Source: Asterias rubens (taxonomy: Eukaryota > Echinodermata > Asteroidea > Forcipulatida > Asteriidae). From it: a DNA stretch of 64,000 nucleotides. The notes beneath the pieces were generated by a model. It saw nothing but the letters and a program-made list of their open reading frames with translations. It was not told the DNA's origin and did not search any database. The stretch covers positions 19,991,685-20,055,684 of the forward strand of contig NC_047063.1 in NCBI RefSeq assembly GCF_902459465.1, in the 5' to 3' direction. This document shows, in pieces, positions 23,080 to 58,914 of the stretch (position 1 is its first letter; each line of letters begins with the position of its first letter). A program made the translations under genes and the position numbers.

Positions 23080-23610
23080 TTTATATAAAAATTTATACAA
23101 CTCATAGAATGTCTATTGGGAAAAGCTGCTTAAAAAGCGACAACAATTTATTCTTAAATTAGTTTTTAATCGAATGGAGTAAACTTTTACCATGACAGTA
23201 TCCTTACATTATCAGTGGAGGTTCCAGTCTGTTTTAACATATTTTATACCAACATTTATAAAACTTATAAATACCTTAGGGAAAATTTGCTTGAAAAGTA
23301 AACACAAATATATTCAGGCTTAAACTTTTGTAAATCAAATGGAAAAGAAACCCAGGTTGCTCTCTGCGCCGAAACTTACATTGGTGGAGGCTACAGTTAC
23401 GTCTTTCGGAAAATGTTTTATCAAATTATATATAAAATTATAAATAGGCTCTGCGGAAAAGCTGCTCAGTAAAGTAGCAAGGTTTATTCAGGCTTAAATT
23501 TTAAATAAAAATGGAATAAACTTATTTGGTACAACCGCTGTGGAAGCTGTAAGCTGACGTGTCTTTTGGGGGCGTGGAAATATACAATATGTTACGAATT
23601 TAAATTATTT
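23080..23610. repeat. Decayed tandem repeat, ~190-bp unit, three copies
   Basis: Each unit runs from a tttata-rich start through gggaaaagctgct / gggaaaatttgctt / gcggaaaagctgct, an AT-rich middle with ggaataaact-like text, to ggtggaggctacagt-like text. Units start near 23080, 23245 and 23430. A fourth, partial unit seems to be interrupted by the LTR retrotransposon. Divergence among units is high, so the array is old. Confidence 0.65.
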
Positions 23611-23635
23611 GAACTAGTTTTATTCATCATGTTAT

Positions 23636-24567
23636 TGTGACAAGTAGAATAATTCACATCCGGGAACTTTTCATTTATTCATACTCACCTTTTTAAATAC
23701 ACCGGTTAGCGCGCCCTCATCGGCCGCAAGACGTCAGAGGGCCACTCTTTCCTTTGACGTCGGAGACTTAACATCACATTATTTTCTCCGTCTTCAATTC
23801 AGGTAATTAGCATTCTATTTTCCATCCATTCTCCCCTAGATTTCATATATATTCCTCTTGTATAAATTATTCGTAGAGTTTAGCCTATTTTATGACATGT
23901 TTCTTTTTGACAAGAGAGTGGTTTTCTAGAGTTAATTTACTTAGTGTTTAGTCGGGAAAGGAAACTCCCGTTATAGATATATTTCTTTTTGATTTGAATT
24001 TTCTCAAGTCTCCTCTCTTAGATTTTGTTTCTAGTTCTGCATTACTAGAGATCTAAAGTAATGCCGTACTTGTTTTCCGATTTAATGATGTAAATATTGC
24101 TGATTTTGCGGAGTTATCCTCTAATTTTGGTACAATTCCAAGATGGCGGACGCCATTAAACTTTTGGCGGGAACTTTAATTATATTATTTAGTTTGCCGT
24201 TATTTATGCTTTTCTGTTTGCCATCCATTTCCAATCTTTGGCAAATCGTTTATTATAGATAGTCTTTATCCAAGTTCACGGATTATTTCATTTATTTGTT
24301 TATTCTAAAATACATAATTTCTAGGCTGGAAAACAGCAACACTCCCGCGTCTTTTAAGGATTTCCTAATTAATTGTAAATAGTATTTGTGACTTGTAAGT
24401 TTTATTCTTAATGTTCTATTTAAAGTATGTTTATTTAATTGGACTCTTTCCTTTGACGTCGGAGACTTAACATCACATTATTTTCTCCGTCTTCAATTCA
24501 GATATAAATAAAAGAATGGAACAGTGAAGATTGTGTCCCACAGGATCCTTTATTTAAGCCGGTCACA
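23636..24567 (+). repeat. 5' LTR of the Ty3/Gypsy element
   Basis: 932 bp. It contains gacgtca-type half-CREs near 23730, 23756 and 24455, a ccaagatggcgga motif at 24138-24150 that fits the YY1 consensus, and tataaata overlapping AATAAA at 24503-24512. A 59-bp block (23744-23802) is repeated exactly at 24443-24501. Confidence 0.93.
23744..24501 (+). repeat. Intra-LTR 59-bp direct duplication
   Basis: The block from actctttcctttgacgtcgg to cgtcttcaattcag occurs at 23744-23802 and 24443-24501. The first copy continues gtaattag, a passable splice donor; the second continues atataaataaaag. The 3' LTR has the same pair at 29041-29099 and 29740-29798. Confidence 0.85.
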
Positions 24568-24569
24568 AA

Positions 24570-24587
24570 TGGTGGAGAATCCGGTCT
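24570..24587 (+). promoter_or_regulatory. Candidate primer-binding site
   Basis: Two bases after the 5'LTR the sequence reads tggtggagaatccggtct. It starts with TGG as expected for pairing with a tRNA 3' CCA end. I cannot name the tRNA. Confidence 0.4.
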
Positions 24588-25079
24588 GCGGAAACTACAC
24601 TTACATCTTCGCTGCAAGAAATCCACTTCACTGATGAGCTGTATAGACTTCAACAAGAATCTACTGGTCCTACCTATGGTTTGACACCCTACCCATGGTT
24701 GGACATCTTTGGCCATGGTTGGACATATTCGCTACCCACCCCCACCGGACAACAGACGCTGAAGAAACCTTGATCGTCGTGTGCACCGTCGTTTGAGGCC
24801 CAGTCTTCACGTCCCTTATTTTGCGGGTAGCTTCCTCCATTGCCGAGATCCTGAACCCCCCTGATGAAACAGCAGCCCAGCCTTGAACAACTGCTTCCTG
24901 AAACTCGGTAGCATTTTCATCACAAGTCAAGAGACATTAACAATTGTTCACCGTCGGGTCTTCAACAACGGCCGAAATACCTCTCCATTTATTTTTGAAC
25001 GACAAGGAAATCGGGACACTAAGATAATCACCGTGACGTCTTTAAACGATGGAGAAACGCTGGAGAAGAAGTTGATGTC

Positions 25080-28000
25080 ATGTGCCAAGCTCCACCAAAT
25101 CCAGCAGGCGGCTCTTACACGGCTATCATCGAAGGTGCCCAAAACAACCGCGCATCTTGTCTGAGAATTGGCTGCACTGTAACTGACATCGGTCCTGACC
25201 GTCAACTCCCGGTCAGGGTACACAACATCTCTTCCAAACCAATCTCCATCAGAAGAAACTGCAATCTGGCACAAGTTTCGTATGTCCTCGCTGTTGAAGA
25301 TACGACACCAACTCTTCATCCAACTACCACTCCTCTCCTTCATGGCGGGCCGGCTGGTAGAGTGAACTCCATCTCATCCATTAATTTGGATGAACTGATT
25401 CCATCACTCGACTTAGCCAGTTCTGCCTTGCAAGATGACATGAACAAGAAGAAGCTCGCTGATCTCCTTCATAAGCATAACAGCATCTTCTCCAAAGACT
25501 CTCTAGATTTTGGCTGTACATCTACTGTGAAGCACTGCATACCACTCGTCGACAATAGACCAATCAAACTTCCGTACAGACGCATACCACCGAGTCAGTA
25601 CCAAGCTGTCAGGGAGCACTTGAAAGGCATGGAGCAGGCCGAAGTCATTCGACGAAGCAGCAGCCCGTACGCCTCCCCATTGGTCATTGCACACAAGAAA
25701 GACGGTTCTCTCAGGATCTGCATCGATTATAGGAAGCTCAACAGCAAGACCATTCCTGACGCCTACCCACTCCCAAGGATAGAAGAAGCCCTCGACGCTC
25801 TTGGTAACGCCTCTATCTTCACAACCCTTGACTTAACGTCAGGCTACTGGCAAGTAGAAATGGACGAAAAGGACAAAGCAAAGACCGCGTTTACTACTCC
25901 GATGGGTCTCTACGAATGCAACCGCATGCCATTCGGTCTCCAGAACGCTCCTGCTACTTTCCAGCGCCTAATGACGATGTGCCTCGGTGAGCTGAATTAC
26001 TCAACTTGTTTGCTCTACCTCGACGACATCATCGTCTTTTCATCCACATTTGACGAGCATATTGAGCGCTTGGATCAGGTCTTCACGTGTCTCCTTCAAC
26101 ATGGACTGAAACTCAAGCCTCAAAAGTGCCACTTACTCCAGTCAGAAGTCAAGTATCTGGGACACATCGTCTCTTCGAAAGGTGTGTCCACTGACCCTGA
26201 AAAGATCGAACAGGTACGGGAATGGCCAACTCCAACCACTCACAAAGAACTACGAAGCTTCCTAGGGTTCACTGGGTACTACCGTCGCTACGTGAACGGC
26301 TATGCGAAGATAGTTGCACCACTGTACAAGCTCACGGCAGGCAACCCGACACGACGAAAAGGAAAACAGGCACCTACCAAACCACCCCCTTATATCTGGA
26401 CAAAAGAGACACAAGCATCGTTTGACCAGCTGAAACAAGTGATGATTTCAGCCCCCATCCTCGGTTACGCTGACTACAAGAAGCCTTTTCTTCTTCAAAC
26501 CGATGCTTCTGGTGTTGGGCTTGGAGCGGTCCTCAGTCAGATCCAAGATGGACAAGAACGCGTCATAGCCTACGCCAGCAGAGGTTTAAATCCAGCAGAG
26601 TCGAGATATCCAGCACACAAGCTAGAATTCCTGGCAATGAAATGGGCAGTAACGGATAAGTTTAGAGACTACCTTCTCGGCAGTACTTTCACTGTGTACA
26701 CTGACAACAACCCGTTACTCTACGTCACCACCACAGCTAAGTTGGACGCAACAGGCCAACGGTGGGTTGCTGCCCTTTCTCAGTTCTCCTTCACTGTGAA
26801 GTATAAACCTGGTAAGAACAACGCAGTCGCAGATGCTCTCTCCAGAAAACAACACCCAGTCCCAGACTCTACGTCAGTCTCCTTCACAACACAACCTGCC
26901 GATGATGTCCCAAAACCCCTCTCCTTCACAACAGAGATTCCAACCGATGTGGTAAATGCCATATGTACTGGTCACCCCAATACAGGCCAACTCTTCATAG
27001 AGCCCGCAAACTGTCAAGTCACAACCAGAGGACAGGCAAAGCTTCTCAATCCCAAACCAGTAACCAGTGAGACAGACGAAATGCCAAGGCTAACTACCAA
27101 GCAAATTGCCCTTGCACAACGTGATGATCCAGATATATCACGAGTCCTATTCTTCCTCGAACACGGTCAGAAACCAAATCAACAACAGCGAAGCAGAGAG
27201 ACAACTGAATGTAAGATCTACTTCAGACAGTGGGACAAGCTAAGACTTAAAGAAAACATCCTCTACAGAGTTCGTAAGACAACTGACGACACACTCTCAC
27301 ACCAACTTCTCCTTCCTAAGTGTTACCGAGCAACAGCCATGTCCGGTCTACACGATGACATTGGCCATCTGGGTTTTGAACGAACGCTAGATATGATCCG
27401 TAACAGGTTCTTCTGGCCCAGAATGGCTAAAGATGTCAAAGACTGGTGTGTGAAGTGTAAACGTTGTTGTCTTCGAAAAACATCTCCTTCAAAAGTCAAA
27501 GCTCCACTCGTCTCTATCTTCAGTACAGAACCCCTTGAGCTCATCTGCATCGATTACCTCAAACTAGAACGGAGCAAAGGTGGTTTCGAAAACGTACTTG
27601 TCATCACAGACCACTTTACCAAGTACGCTCAGGCATTTGCGTCACGAGACCAGAAAGCGGAAACAGTAGCAAAAATACTTTGGGAGAACTTCATCTTACA
27701 TTATGGCTTCCCTACTCGCATACACTCCGACCAAGGCCGAAATTTCGAAAGCCAGCTCATCCAGGAATTGTGCAAGGTCTCTGGCATAAAGAAGAGCAGA
27801 ACAACACCGTACCACCCTCAAGGAAACGGCGTTACGGAGAGGTTCAACTCTACTCTCCTTAACATGTTGGGCACACTGGAAGAGGAACAAAAGAGAGATT
27901 GGAAGAAGTATGTGGGCGTCATGACGCATGCGTACAACGCGACGCGTCACGACACCACGGGGTACGCACCATTCTTTTTGATGTTCGGACGCCATCCCAA

Positions 28001-28517
28001 CTTGCCGATAGACCTCTTGTTTGGTTGCCACTCACCAACTGATGAAGCGCCAGAGTATGACGAGTACGTGGAAGAGTTCAGAGAAAGATTACTGTTTTCA
28101 TATGACCAAGCCAACAAAACTTCACATCACGCAAAAGCCAAACAGAAACGCATCTATGACAAGAAAACCCAAGAAGCCCCACTCCGAGCAGGCGATCGAG
28201 TCCTTGTGCAAGTGAAACACTTCGAAGGAACACACAAATTAGCAGACCGATGGGAATCTAACCCCTACACGGTCGTCACCAAACACGAAAACATTCCTGT
28301 CTACAAGGTACGCTCACTAGGGGATGGAAAGGAGAGAACAGTACACAGAAACCTTCTCACCCCGTGTATGTTCTTCCCCATGTCTTCTTCAGAAAACTCT
28401 CCTTCAGAAAACTTTTCTTCAGCCACGTCTCCTTCATCAGACAGAGAAGAGAAACTGGAGAGAGGGAGGCAGTTGTTGGCAGTATGGAAGAGTCGCCAGA
28501 TGACTAGAACAAAGTAG
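25080..28517 (+). CDS. pol: Ty3/Gypsy pol polyprotein (RT, RNase H, integrase)
   Basis: 1145 residues, uninterrupted. Residues 1-75 look like the spacer that normally follows protease (LPVRVHN, NCNLAQVS) with no protease active site. RT spans about 160-400, with LDLTSGYWQV, MPFGLQNAP and catalytic YLDD at 313-316. RNase H follows with D475, E516, D542 and D585. The integrase zinc domain has H758, H763, C790 and C793; its core has D825, D884 and E920 with 35 residues between the last two. A GPY/F-like module (RWESNPYTVV) precedes a Ser-rich tail; there is no chromodomain. The frame is open upstream of the ATG back to a TAA near 25020, so the true pol may begin by frameshift or splicing. All catalytic residues are present, so the enzyme part could be active. 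It would need Gag and protease from a relative. Confidence 0.95.
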   Translation: MCQAPPNPAGGSYTAIIEGAQNNRASCLRIGCTVTDIGPDRQLPVRVHNISSKPISIRRNCNLAQVSYVLAVEDTTPTLHPTTTPLLHGGPAGRVNSISSINLDELIPSLDLASSALQDDMNKKKLADLLHKHNSIFSKDSLDFGCTSTVKHCIPLVDNRPIKLPYRRIPPSQYQAVREHLKGMEQAEVIRRSSSPYASPLVIAHKKDGSLRICIDYRKLNSKTIPDAYPLPRIEEALDALGNASIFTTLDLTSGYWQVEMDEKDKAKTAFTTPMGLYECNRMPFGLQNAPATFQRLMTMCLGELNYSTCLLYLDDIIVFSSTFDEHIERLDQVFTCLLQHGLKLKPQKCHLLQSEVKYLGHIVSSKGVSTDPEKIEQVREWPTPTTHKELRSFLGFTGYYRRYVNGYAKIVAPLYKLTAGNPTRRKGKQAPTKPPPYIWTKETQASFDQLKQVMISAPILGYADYKKPFLLQTDASGVGLGAVLSQIQDGQERVIAYASRGLNPAESRYPAHKLEFLAMKWAVTDKFRDYLLGSTFTVYTDNNPLLYVTTTAKLDATGQRWVAALSQFSFTVKYKPGKNNAVADALSRKQHPVPDSTSVSFTTQPADDVPKPLSFTTEIPTDVVNAICTGHPNTGQLFIEPANCQVTTRGQAKLLNPKPVTSETDEMPRLTTKQIALAQRDDPDISRVLFFLEHGQKPNQQQRSRETTECKIYFRQWDKLRLKENILYRVRKTTDDTLSHQLLLPKCYRATAMSGLHDDIGHLGFERTLDMIRNRFFWPRMAKDVKDWCVKCKRCCLRKTSPSKVKAPLVSIFSTEPLELICIDYLKLERSKGGFENVLVITDHFTKYAQAFASRDQKAETVAKILWENFILHYGFPTRIHSDQGRNFESQLIQELCKVSGIKKSRTTPYHPQGNGVTERFNSTLLNMLGTLEEEQKRDWKKYVGVMTHAYNATRHDTTGYAPFFLMFGRHPNLPIDLLFGCHSPTDEAPEYDEYVEEFRERLLFSYDQANKTSHHAKAKQKRIYDKKTQEAPLRAGDRVLVQVKHFEGTHKLADRWESNPYTVVTKHENIPVYKVRSLGDGKERTVHRNLLTPCMFFPMSSSENSPSENFSSATSPSSDREEKLERGRQLLAVWKSRQMTRTK

Positions 28518-28917
28518 ACAATTTGCCCGAAATTTTAACTTGTATATTTCCCCCGAGTGCTTAACAAGTTTTGTGTGTATTTCTAATTTCAGCCATAGTT
28601 CACCAGATAGTCATTTTTACCCGTTAGTTTACATCAGATGACTATTGGTAATGATGGTATAGATTGATTTTGCATTGTTTTATGTTCACCATGAACAAAG
28701 GTAACAGTGGTGCTCTCTAAAGTAAAATGAGCATGTAGTGAGTAAGATTTACTTTGCCTACTTTTCCCCCATTTGATGTGTATAAATATCAAATTAATGT
28801 ATTTGCAAGGTTTAGCAGAGTAACTAGACTATTGCGATTGTATACATTTTTGTCAATGTGCATAATTAGTTTGTGTGCAGCTGTAAGTAAACACTATGTC
28901 GAGGACGACATTTTTTT

Positions 28918-28932
28918 TAAAGCAGGGGAGGA
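28918..28932 (+). promoter_or_regulatory. Polypurine tract
   Basis: aaagcaggggaggat abuts the TG of the 3'LTR, the expected priming site for plus-strand DNA synthesis. Confidence 0.75.
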
Positions 28933-29864
28933 TGTGACAAGTAGAATAATTCACATCCGGGAACTTTTCATTTATTCATACTCACCTTTTTAAATACACC
29001 GGTTAGCGCGCCCTCATCGGCCGCAAGACGTCAGAGGGCCACTCTTTCCTTTGACGTCGGAGACTTAACATCACATTATTTTCTCCGTCTTCAATTCAGG
29101 TAATTAGCATTCTATTTTCCATCCATTCTCCCCTAGATTTCATATATATTCCTCTTGTATAAATTATTCGTAGAGTTTAGCCTATTTTATGACATGTTTC
29201 TTTTTGACAAGAGAGTGGTTTTCTAGAGTTAATTTACTTAGTGTTTAGTCGGGAAAGGAAACTCCCGTTATAGATATATTTCTTTTTGATTTGAATTTTC
29301 TCAAGTCTCCTCTCTTAGATTTTGTTTCTAGTTCTGCATTACTAGAGATCTAAAGTAATGCCGTACTTGTTTTCCGATTTAATGATGTAAATATTGCTGA
29401 TTTTGCGGAGTTATCCTCTAATTTTGGTACAATTCCAAGATGGCGGACGCCATTAAACTTTTGGCGGGAACTTTAATTATATTATTTAGTTTGCCGTTAT
29501 TTATGCTTTTCTGTTTGCCATCCATTTCCAATCTTTGGCAAATCGTTTATTATAGATAGTCTTTATCCAAGTTCACGGATTATTTCATTTATTTGTTTAT
29601 TCTAAAATACATAATTTCTAGGCTGGAAAACAGCAACACTCCCGCGTCTTTTAAGGATTTCCTAATTAATTGTAAATAGTATTTGTGACTTGTAAGTTTT
29701 ATTCTTAATGTTCTATTTAAAGTATGTTTATTTAATTGGACTCTTTCCTTTGACGTCGGAGACTTAACATCACATTATTTTCTCCGTCTTCAATTCAGAT
29801 ATAAATAAAAGAATGGAACAGTGAAGATTGTGTCCCACAGGATCCTTTATTTAAGCCGGTCACA
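28933..29864 (+). repeat. 3' LTR of the Ty3/Gypsy element
   Basis: Same length as the 5'LTR (932 bp) and the same sequence in every stretch I compared, including the duplicated 59-bp block and the YY1-like motif. It ends GTCACA at 29864. Confidence 0.93.
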
Positions 29865-29868
29865 TTAT

Positions 29869-31378
29869 AACTTATAATTCTACATGTTTCGCTTCTTCCG
29901 ACATAAAATATAGCACGTTGCAAATTTTATTATTAGAATCAACCAGTATAAATCCAAGGAATCCTCAAAAGTGTCTGGCACTATATAACATTTCTTCAAC
30001 ATCTTCTCTTATTAGTAGGATTTGAGACTCTTTTTGCTCTTAAAACATCATTGTTTGGAGATACATGAAGAGAAGATGTTGAACAAATGATTGGTAGTTT
30101 CAGATGTGGTAGCTCACAGTTTTAGAGTGAAAATCATCCCAATCGAAACAGAATGTTCGGTTGGGGGTTGGATTTGAAGTGGGATCCACTGAAGGGTAAG
30201 GCAAGGAAAACACCACAAACAACCTGATCCACAGGGTCCACACATCCACACAGGCTTCATAAAATATTTTTGTTTAGTTTTATTCACTTTTTGGACAGCC
30301 TTTTGGCTGATGATTAAAATTGTATATACAAATACTTCCAAGACAAAATACTTAGATCAAACATTATTTTTTGTTCAGCAAGTAAAATATAATTTTCTGC
30401 AATAAATTTACTTGATCATCAATTCTTTTTGTATGTTAATGTTTGTTTTTTGTTTTCAATGGATCATCAGAGCGCCTATCTTTTTTTTTTTTTTTCAAAA
30501 CATTTCAAAAGTCTCGGAATGAATTTTAATTACAATAGTTAAAATAAATTTATTAAAAATATAAATTAAAGGAAAAAAAGGTCACAAAACCAGGCTTGTT
30601 GGCGCTAGACCCCCAGTATGATCGTGTAGGACTTCACAAAATGTTTACACAGCTACGTCAAATATAGCTTGGACTTCCTGCAGGCACAATTTGTACAGTC
30701 TACTTGGAGAAATACAAATCTTATACTTTATGAAAGGATTACACTCTGATTTTTATCAACTATTGAAATGAAATAAGGGGAAACCTTGAATATACAAGGT
30801 AATTTTTGTATTTATTTTATAATAAAGGGATACATTGGGTCTACAATTATAATTTTATGGTGTTTACATTGCATTATATATCACTTTCAGATTTTCCCCA
30901 GTGGAATTAATTTTTGTCATATTCTGGTTATCCCAACATTTAAGTTTCGAGTCTGAGTTAGTTTTGCTTATGTTATCCTGCCGATGCACATAGATATACC
31001 ATAGAGCAAGGATTGCTCCATGGATATACATGTACTGTGATTTAAATAACACGTGCAAAACTGCAAGACAAAACAATAAAGTGCGCCCTCTAGTGATAAA
31101 TTATTATTCAAGTTCTCCCCCCAAAAAGTGTTGACAAATTTTGTCCCGCCATAGAGTTTGCTGGAGGTAGAAAAGACCTACAGATGAGCATGGAAAAAAA
31201 TCGATTGGAGAAGTAGCACCACACAATTTACGAGATTTTAATGGATTTTTCATTAATTTACTCTTTACAATTCTGATTCATTCGCAGGCTTTTTGATGTT
31301 CTACAGGGGCCACCGTATGTGTGAGGACGTCGACCTCACATAACATCCCAGCATGCACTTCGATCTTCTTTCAGCAAA
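29869..31378. other. Intergenic region and presumptive KDM7 upstream flank
   Basis: AT-rich, with a poly-T run near 30480 and no protein-like ORF. The last ~200 bases before the KDM7 ATG hold a CpG-richer stretch (gaggacgtcgacctc). No TATA box is evident. Confidence 0.4.
31082..31097 (-). promoter_or_regulatory. CTCF-like core motif
   Basis: The reverse strand reads tcactagagggcgca, close to the animal CTCF core (C-C-A-C-T-A-G-R-G-G-G-C-G-C), about 280 bases upstream of the KDM7 ATG. Similar cores occur in a repeat at 41301 and 41341, so it could also be repeat-derived. Confidence 0.3.
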
Positions 31379-55887
<24,509 letters not shown>

Positions 55888-58660
55888 CCACGGTGTCTGA
55901 AAGATTGACCTCTCACCCCTATCTCTGTGAAGTTATTTTTGTCACTCTGTATTTTTGTGCATTTTTTGTGTGTTTGGAAATCAGTCATATTTCTGTTGTT
56001 AATTTGTGACGTTTTGACCTCCTGATCCAATTAAAGTAAAGTTGTTTTTGTCCTCGGTTGTGTTTGAGACATTTTGTGTTTTTGGATATATTTTTTAATT
56101 TGTCAATTCCATGTTTTCCATTTCACCAGTAGATACGGCCCTTTACTCCTGAACTTGTGGAATGTACTCAAAACCAAATGGCAGTAGTGATAGGATGGTT
56201 TTTTTTTTTTTTTTGGGGGGGGGGTTCAACTGAAGAGGGTACCATGTTTTGTTTTGTTGGGGCACTACATGTATCTGGATGTTTTCATTGGGGATTGAGG
56301 GTAGGGCCCCTGATGGCTACATTTCTGACGTTTGGCAACAGCCACAGCTACAATTTTGGACATGGATCTAGTAACCTCAACGACCAAGATGATTGGCTGT
56401 ATTAGAAATATGAGTAGCCCAGTAAACATTTGAACAATTAAAAAAATTACTTAACATTTTTAAAAACGTCTTCCTGCAATAGAACAAAAGTATAAACTCG
56501 TATTTATCAAAAGTCTACACTGCCATTGGAGGGATGGGGTACAGAACACAGTCTAAAGGGCTTTTCGTTTTATTGAAACTAATTGCGTTTACTTTTCAAA
56601 ATGTGTTTTTAGTTCCATTTGAGTGTTTGAATTATTGTTAAGCTTCCAACAAAACACAATGTGTGTTTTTAGTCTATGTTCAAATCACTCCAGTAGGATC
56701 ACATTCTTGTTGGGTTCACACAACGCAGGCAGTTTCCTAAACCTTTTCCAAAATACTGTAAATACAGAAGACCTTTTTGGGTCGTCCTAATTTATTAACT
56801 GCAGGGGGAAGTCTCTGACGCATAAGAGAAAATTGTTAAAGTTTTCAGTCATTTTGTAAATGATACCTCTGTTGTGTACAGCTGTAGATTTTGTATAAAT
56901 TTGGTACATGTGAAGTGAAATGGAGTCGTCTTTGAAAGAGCTTCTTGCGTACATTGTGTATTACAGATTTGTTCCACCAGTCAATGAGTTTCTTTGGTTT
57001 CAGAACAGTTGTATTTTTGGTCAGTTTAAAGGAAAATCACGTCACTGGTAATTGTTGTATATTTTTCGAGAAAATTTTTGATTTGTTGAGGTAGGGTTTG
57101 CTCCATGAAAAAGGTATATACTTCACAAAGGAAGTTCCCTTAAAGCTCTTTGTCACTGCCATGGATCCCCTTGAAATGTTCAAATAAAAATGTACGGTTC
57201 TCTCTTAATAGGGGTGACTGCTCTATATTCTGTCATCCCCTATGTTCCGACAACTATGTGAGATTTATTCACTAGGTTTAGGGTTGGTGTTAGGTTTAAG
57301 GCTAAGAAAATAAACTAAGTTTGATGTGTCATTGGGGTGTCAAAACACAGGTAACCGATATAGGTGCTCATTACATAAAACAAAAGTCACTGGGCCAAAT
57401 TTCAAACTGGTGATAAAGCACACGTATTAGCCAAGCAAAAAATCGTTGTGCTTACTAGAAATACAATTTTCGACTGGTTTCTGGCTTATTTTTGCTTAGC
57501 AGATATTTGTTGGGCAGTATTTCCAACGGCTCTATAAATTTATGCCCTGGCCTTTAAACATCCTCCCTATTGTTGGTTTCCGTAAGTTGGTTGCCTTCAA
57601 TGTTTCCCGTTATCATTTAATACTTAAGGGAGCGGTATCTATCTTCCAGTGAATGAATTTTGTCTATATTGTTTACTTCCTACTGTCATATAATGCAGAA
57701 CCCTTTTCCATCAAAATAATTGGTCAAGTGCAAGTAAATATTTCAAGATGTGTGCGCAATGAGCCATTTGTGAGTTTTTATTGATGAATGTCCGGTGCAA
57801 TGACTTGATTGGTCAAAAGTGAACGATTGAATTTTAATCCAGTTGAGCTCTATGGGTTTTATTCTTTGGTGATGTTTTGGCCTGCAATTTGTCTTTATTC
57901 CAGATTTTCATGACCAAGCAATTTATTGTGACTCCCACTCAAATCTGTTACTCACTTTGGCTGGTTGAAGCTTTCTGTGTAAAATCTGAACTTTGAAGCT
58001 GTTTTTTTTTGTGCCCTTAAGCATAAATTCCCACTGAAATGCAGAGTACCATTTTAAATTATAGCTTTTTATTTTGAGTTTTGAATTGACTAGTGCAGGA
58101 TTTGCACCAATGACCTCCGGTTTAACAAGACGACGCTGTACAACTGAGCGATCTTAGCTCTATGTTGGCGGTAACCCTAAGTTTTTATGTTATCACTTTC
58201 TTTAATATTGAAATTACTGCTTTGAACCATTCACAAAAAGTATACAAGACGTACTGTTTTGGCTGGTACCGGTAACTTGGCCTTTCTGTTTAACCAACAT
58301 TTTTAATGCTCAGTTAATTTCCATGCCCCATTTCATAAACTATAAAACATGTAAACACAAAAATCTGCTAAGCACTGATAAATCTTGCTTTGACCAAGGT
58401 GTAGGAACTGCTCATGGGGATGGACACAGCAGCGATGATTGGTGCTGGTTATTTTTGTTTTTTTAAACAATATAAACAACAAAATTTGATTTTAATGTCT
58501 GATGATTCTCATTAAATCCTGTGTACAGTGTACATAATTATTGTTTTTGTACATAAAACTTGCGGAGGGGAAAAGTATCCAAGTCTGCCTAAAATTATAT
58601 CTTTGCAGAGATTCTTTAATGATATCGATAAAAATAAACTTTTATTGAAATAAACTTTAA
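55888..58660 (+). other. Probable long KDM7 3'UTR
   Basis: No protein-like ORF. Candidate poly(A) signals: ATTAAA near 56029, AATAAA near 57184, and a tight pair of AATAAA at 58633-58638 and 58649-58654. The last pair would give a ~2.7-kb UTR. A T/G homopolymer run lies at 56200-56222. Confidence 0.4.
58086..58165 (-). repeat. tRNA-like SINE fragment family S4
   Basis: The reverse strand reads gatcgctcagttgtacagcg, then ggtgcaaatcctgcac, resembling A and B boxes of a tRNA. It lacks a clean cloverleaf, so it is called a SINE head. Confidence 0.5.
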
Positions 58661-58914
58661 GTTTTCTGATTTGTTGTTTATTTGATTACCCCTGCCCCCA
58701 GTTTGATCAAGTACGCCAAAACTGTGGAATGTCCGTTTATTAAAAGTACAGGAATAGTACGGTTATGTAGGTGATGGGAGAGTGCCTTTGATGGAACAAG
58801 CTTGGAGTTTTTCAACCAGATGTCTTGTTTTTAATTCGAATTGCGATGGTCCTAGGCCTATATAGGCTAGTCAAATATGTTTATTATGATTTAGGCCTAC
58901 TGTGTGTGTGTCCG

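Larger units (their letters stand above)
23636..29864 (+). mobile_element. Ty3/Gypsy LTR retrotransposon with intact pol and no visible gag or protease
   Basis: A 6.2-kb element bounded by two 932-bp LTRs that begin TGTGAC and end GTCACA. The target duplication is ttat (23632-23635 and 29865-29868). Internal order: 5'LTR, a 512-bp leader, one long pol ORF (RT, RNase H, integrase), a 415-bp non-coding stretch, a purine tract, 3'LTR. Domain order RT-RH-INT defines Ty3/Gypsy. A gag of ~300+ residues and an aspartic protease (DTG/DSG) should precede RT, but the leader has no open frame long enough and no Cys-Cys-His-Cys knuckle. The LTRs look identical across the stretches I compared, suggesting recent insertion. 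Confidence 0.92.

Noticed and set aside
24883..25164. 93-codon ORF in the LTR-element leader as a possible gag
   Set aside because: It has no zinc knuckle, no capsid-like motif and Gln/Thr-rich low content, and it overlaps the pol start in another frame. It is too short for Gag.
27696..28031. Antisense ORFs within pol
   Set aside because: Shadows of the strong pol coding frame, without independent motifs.
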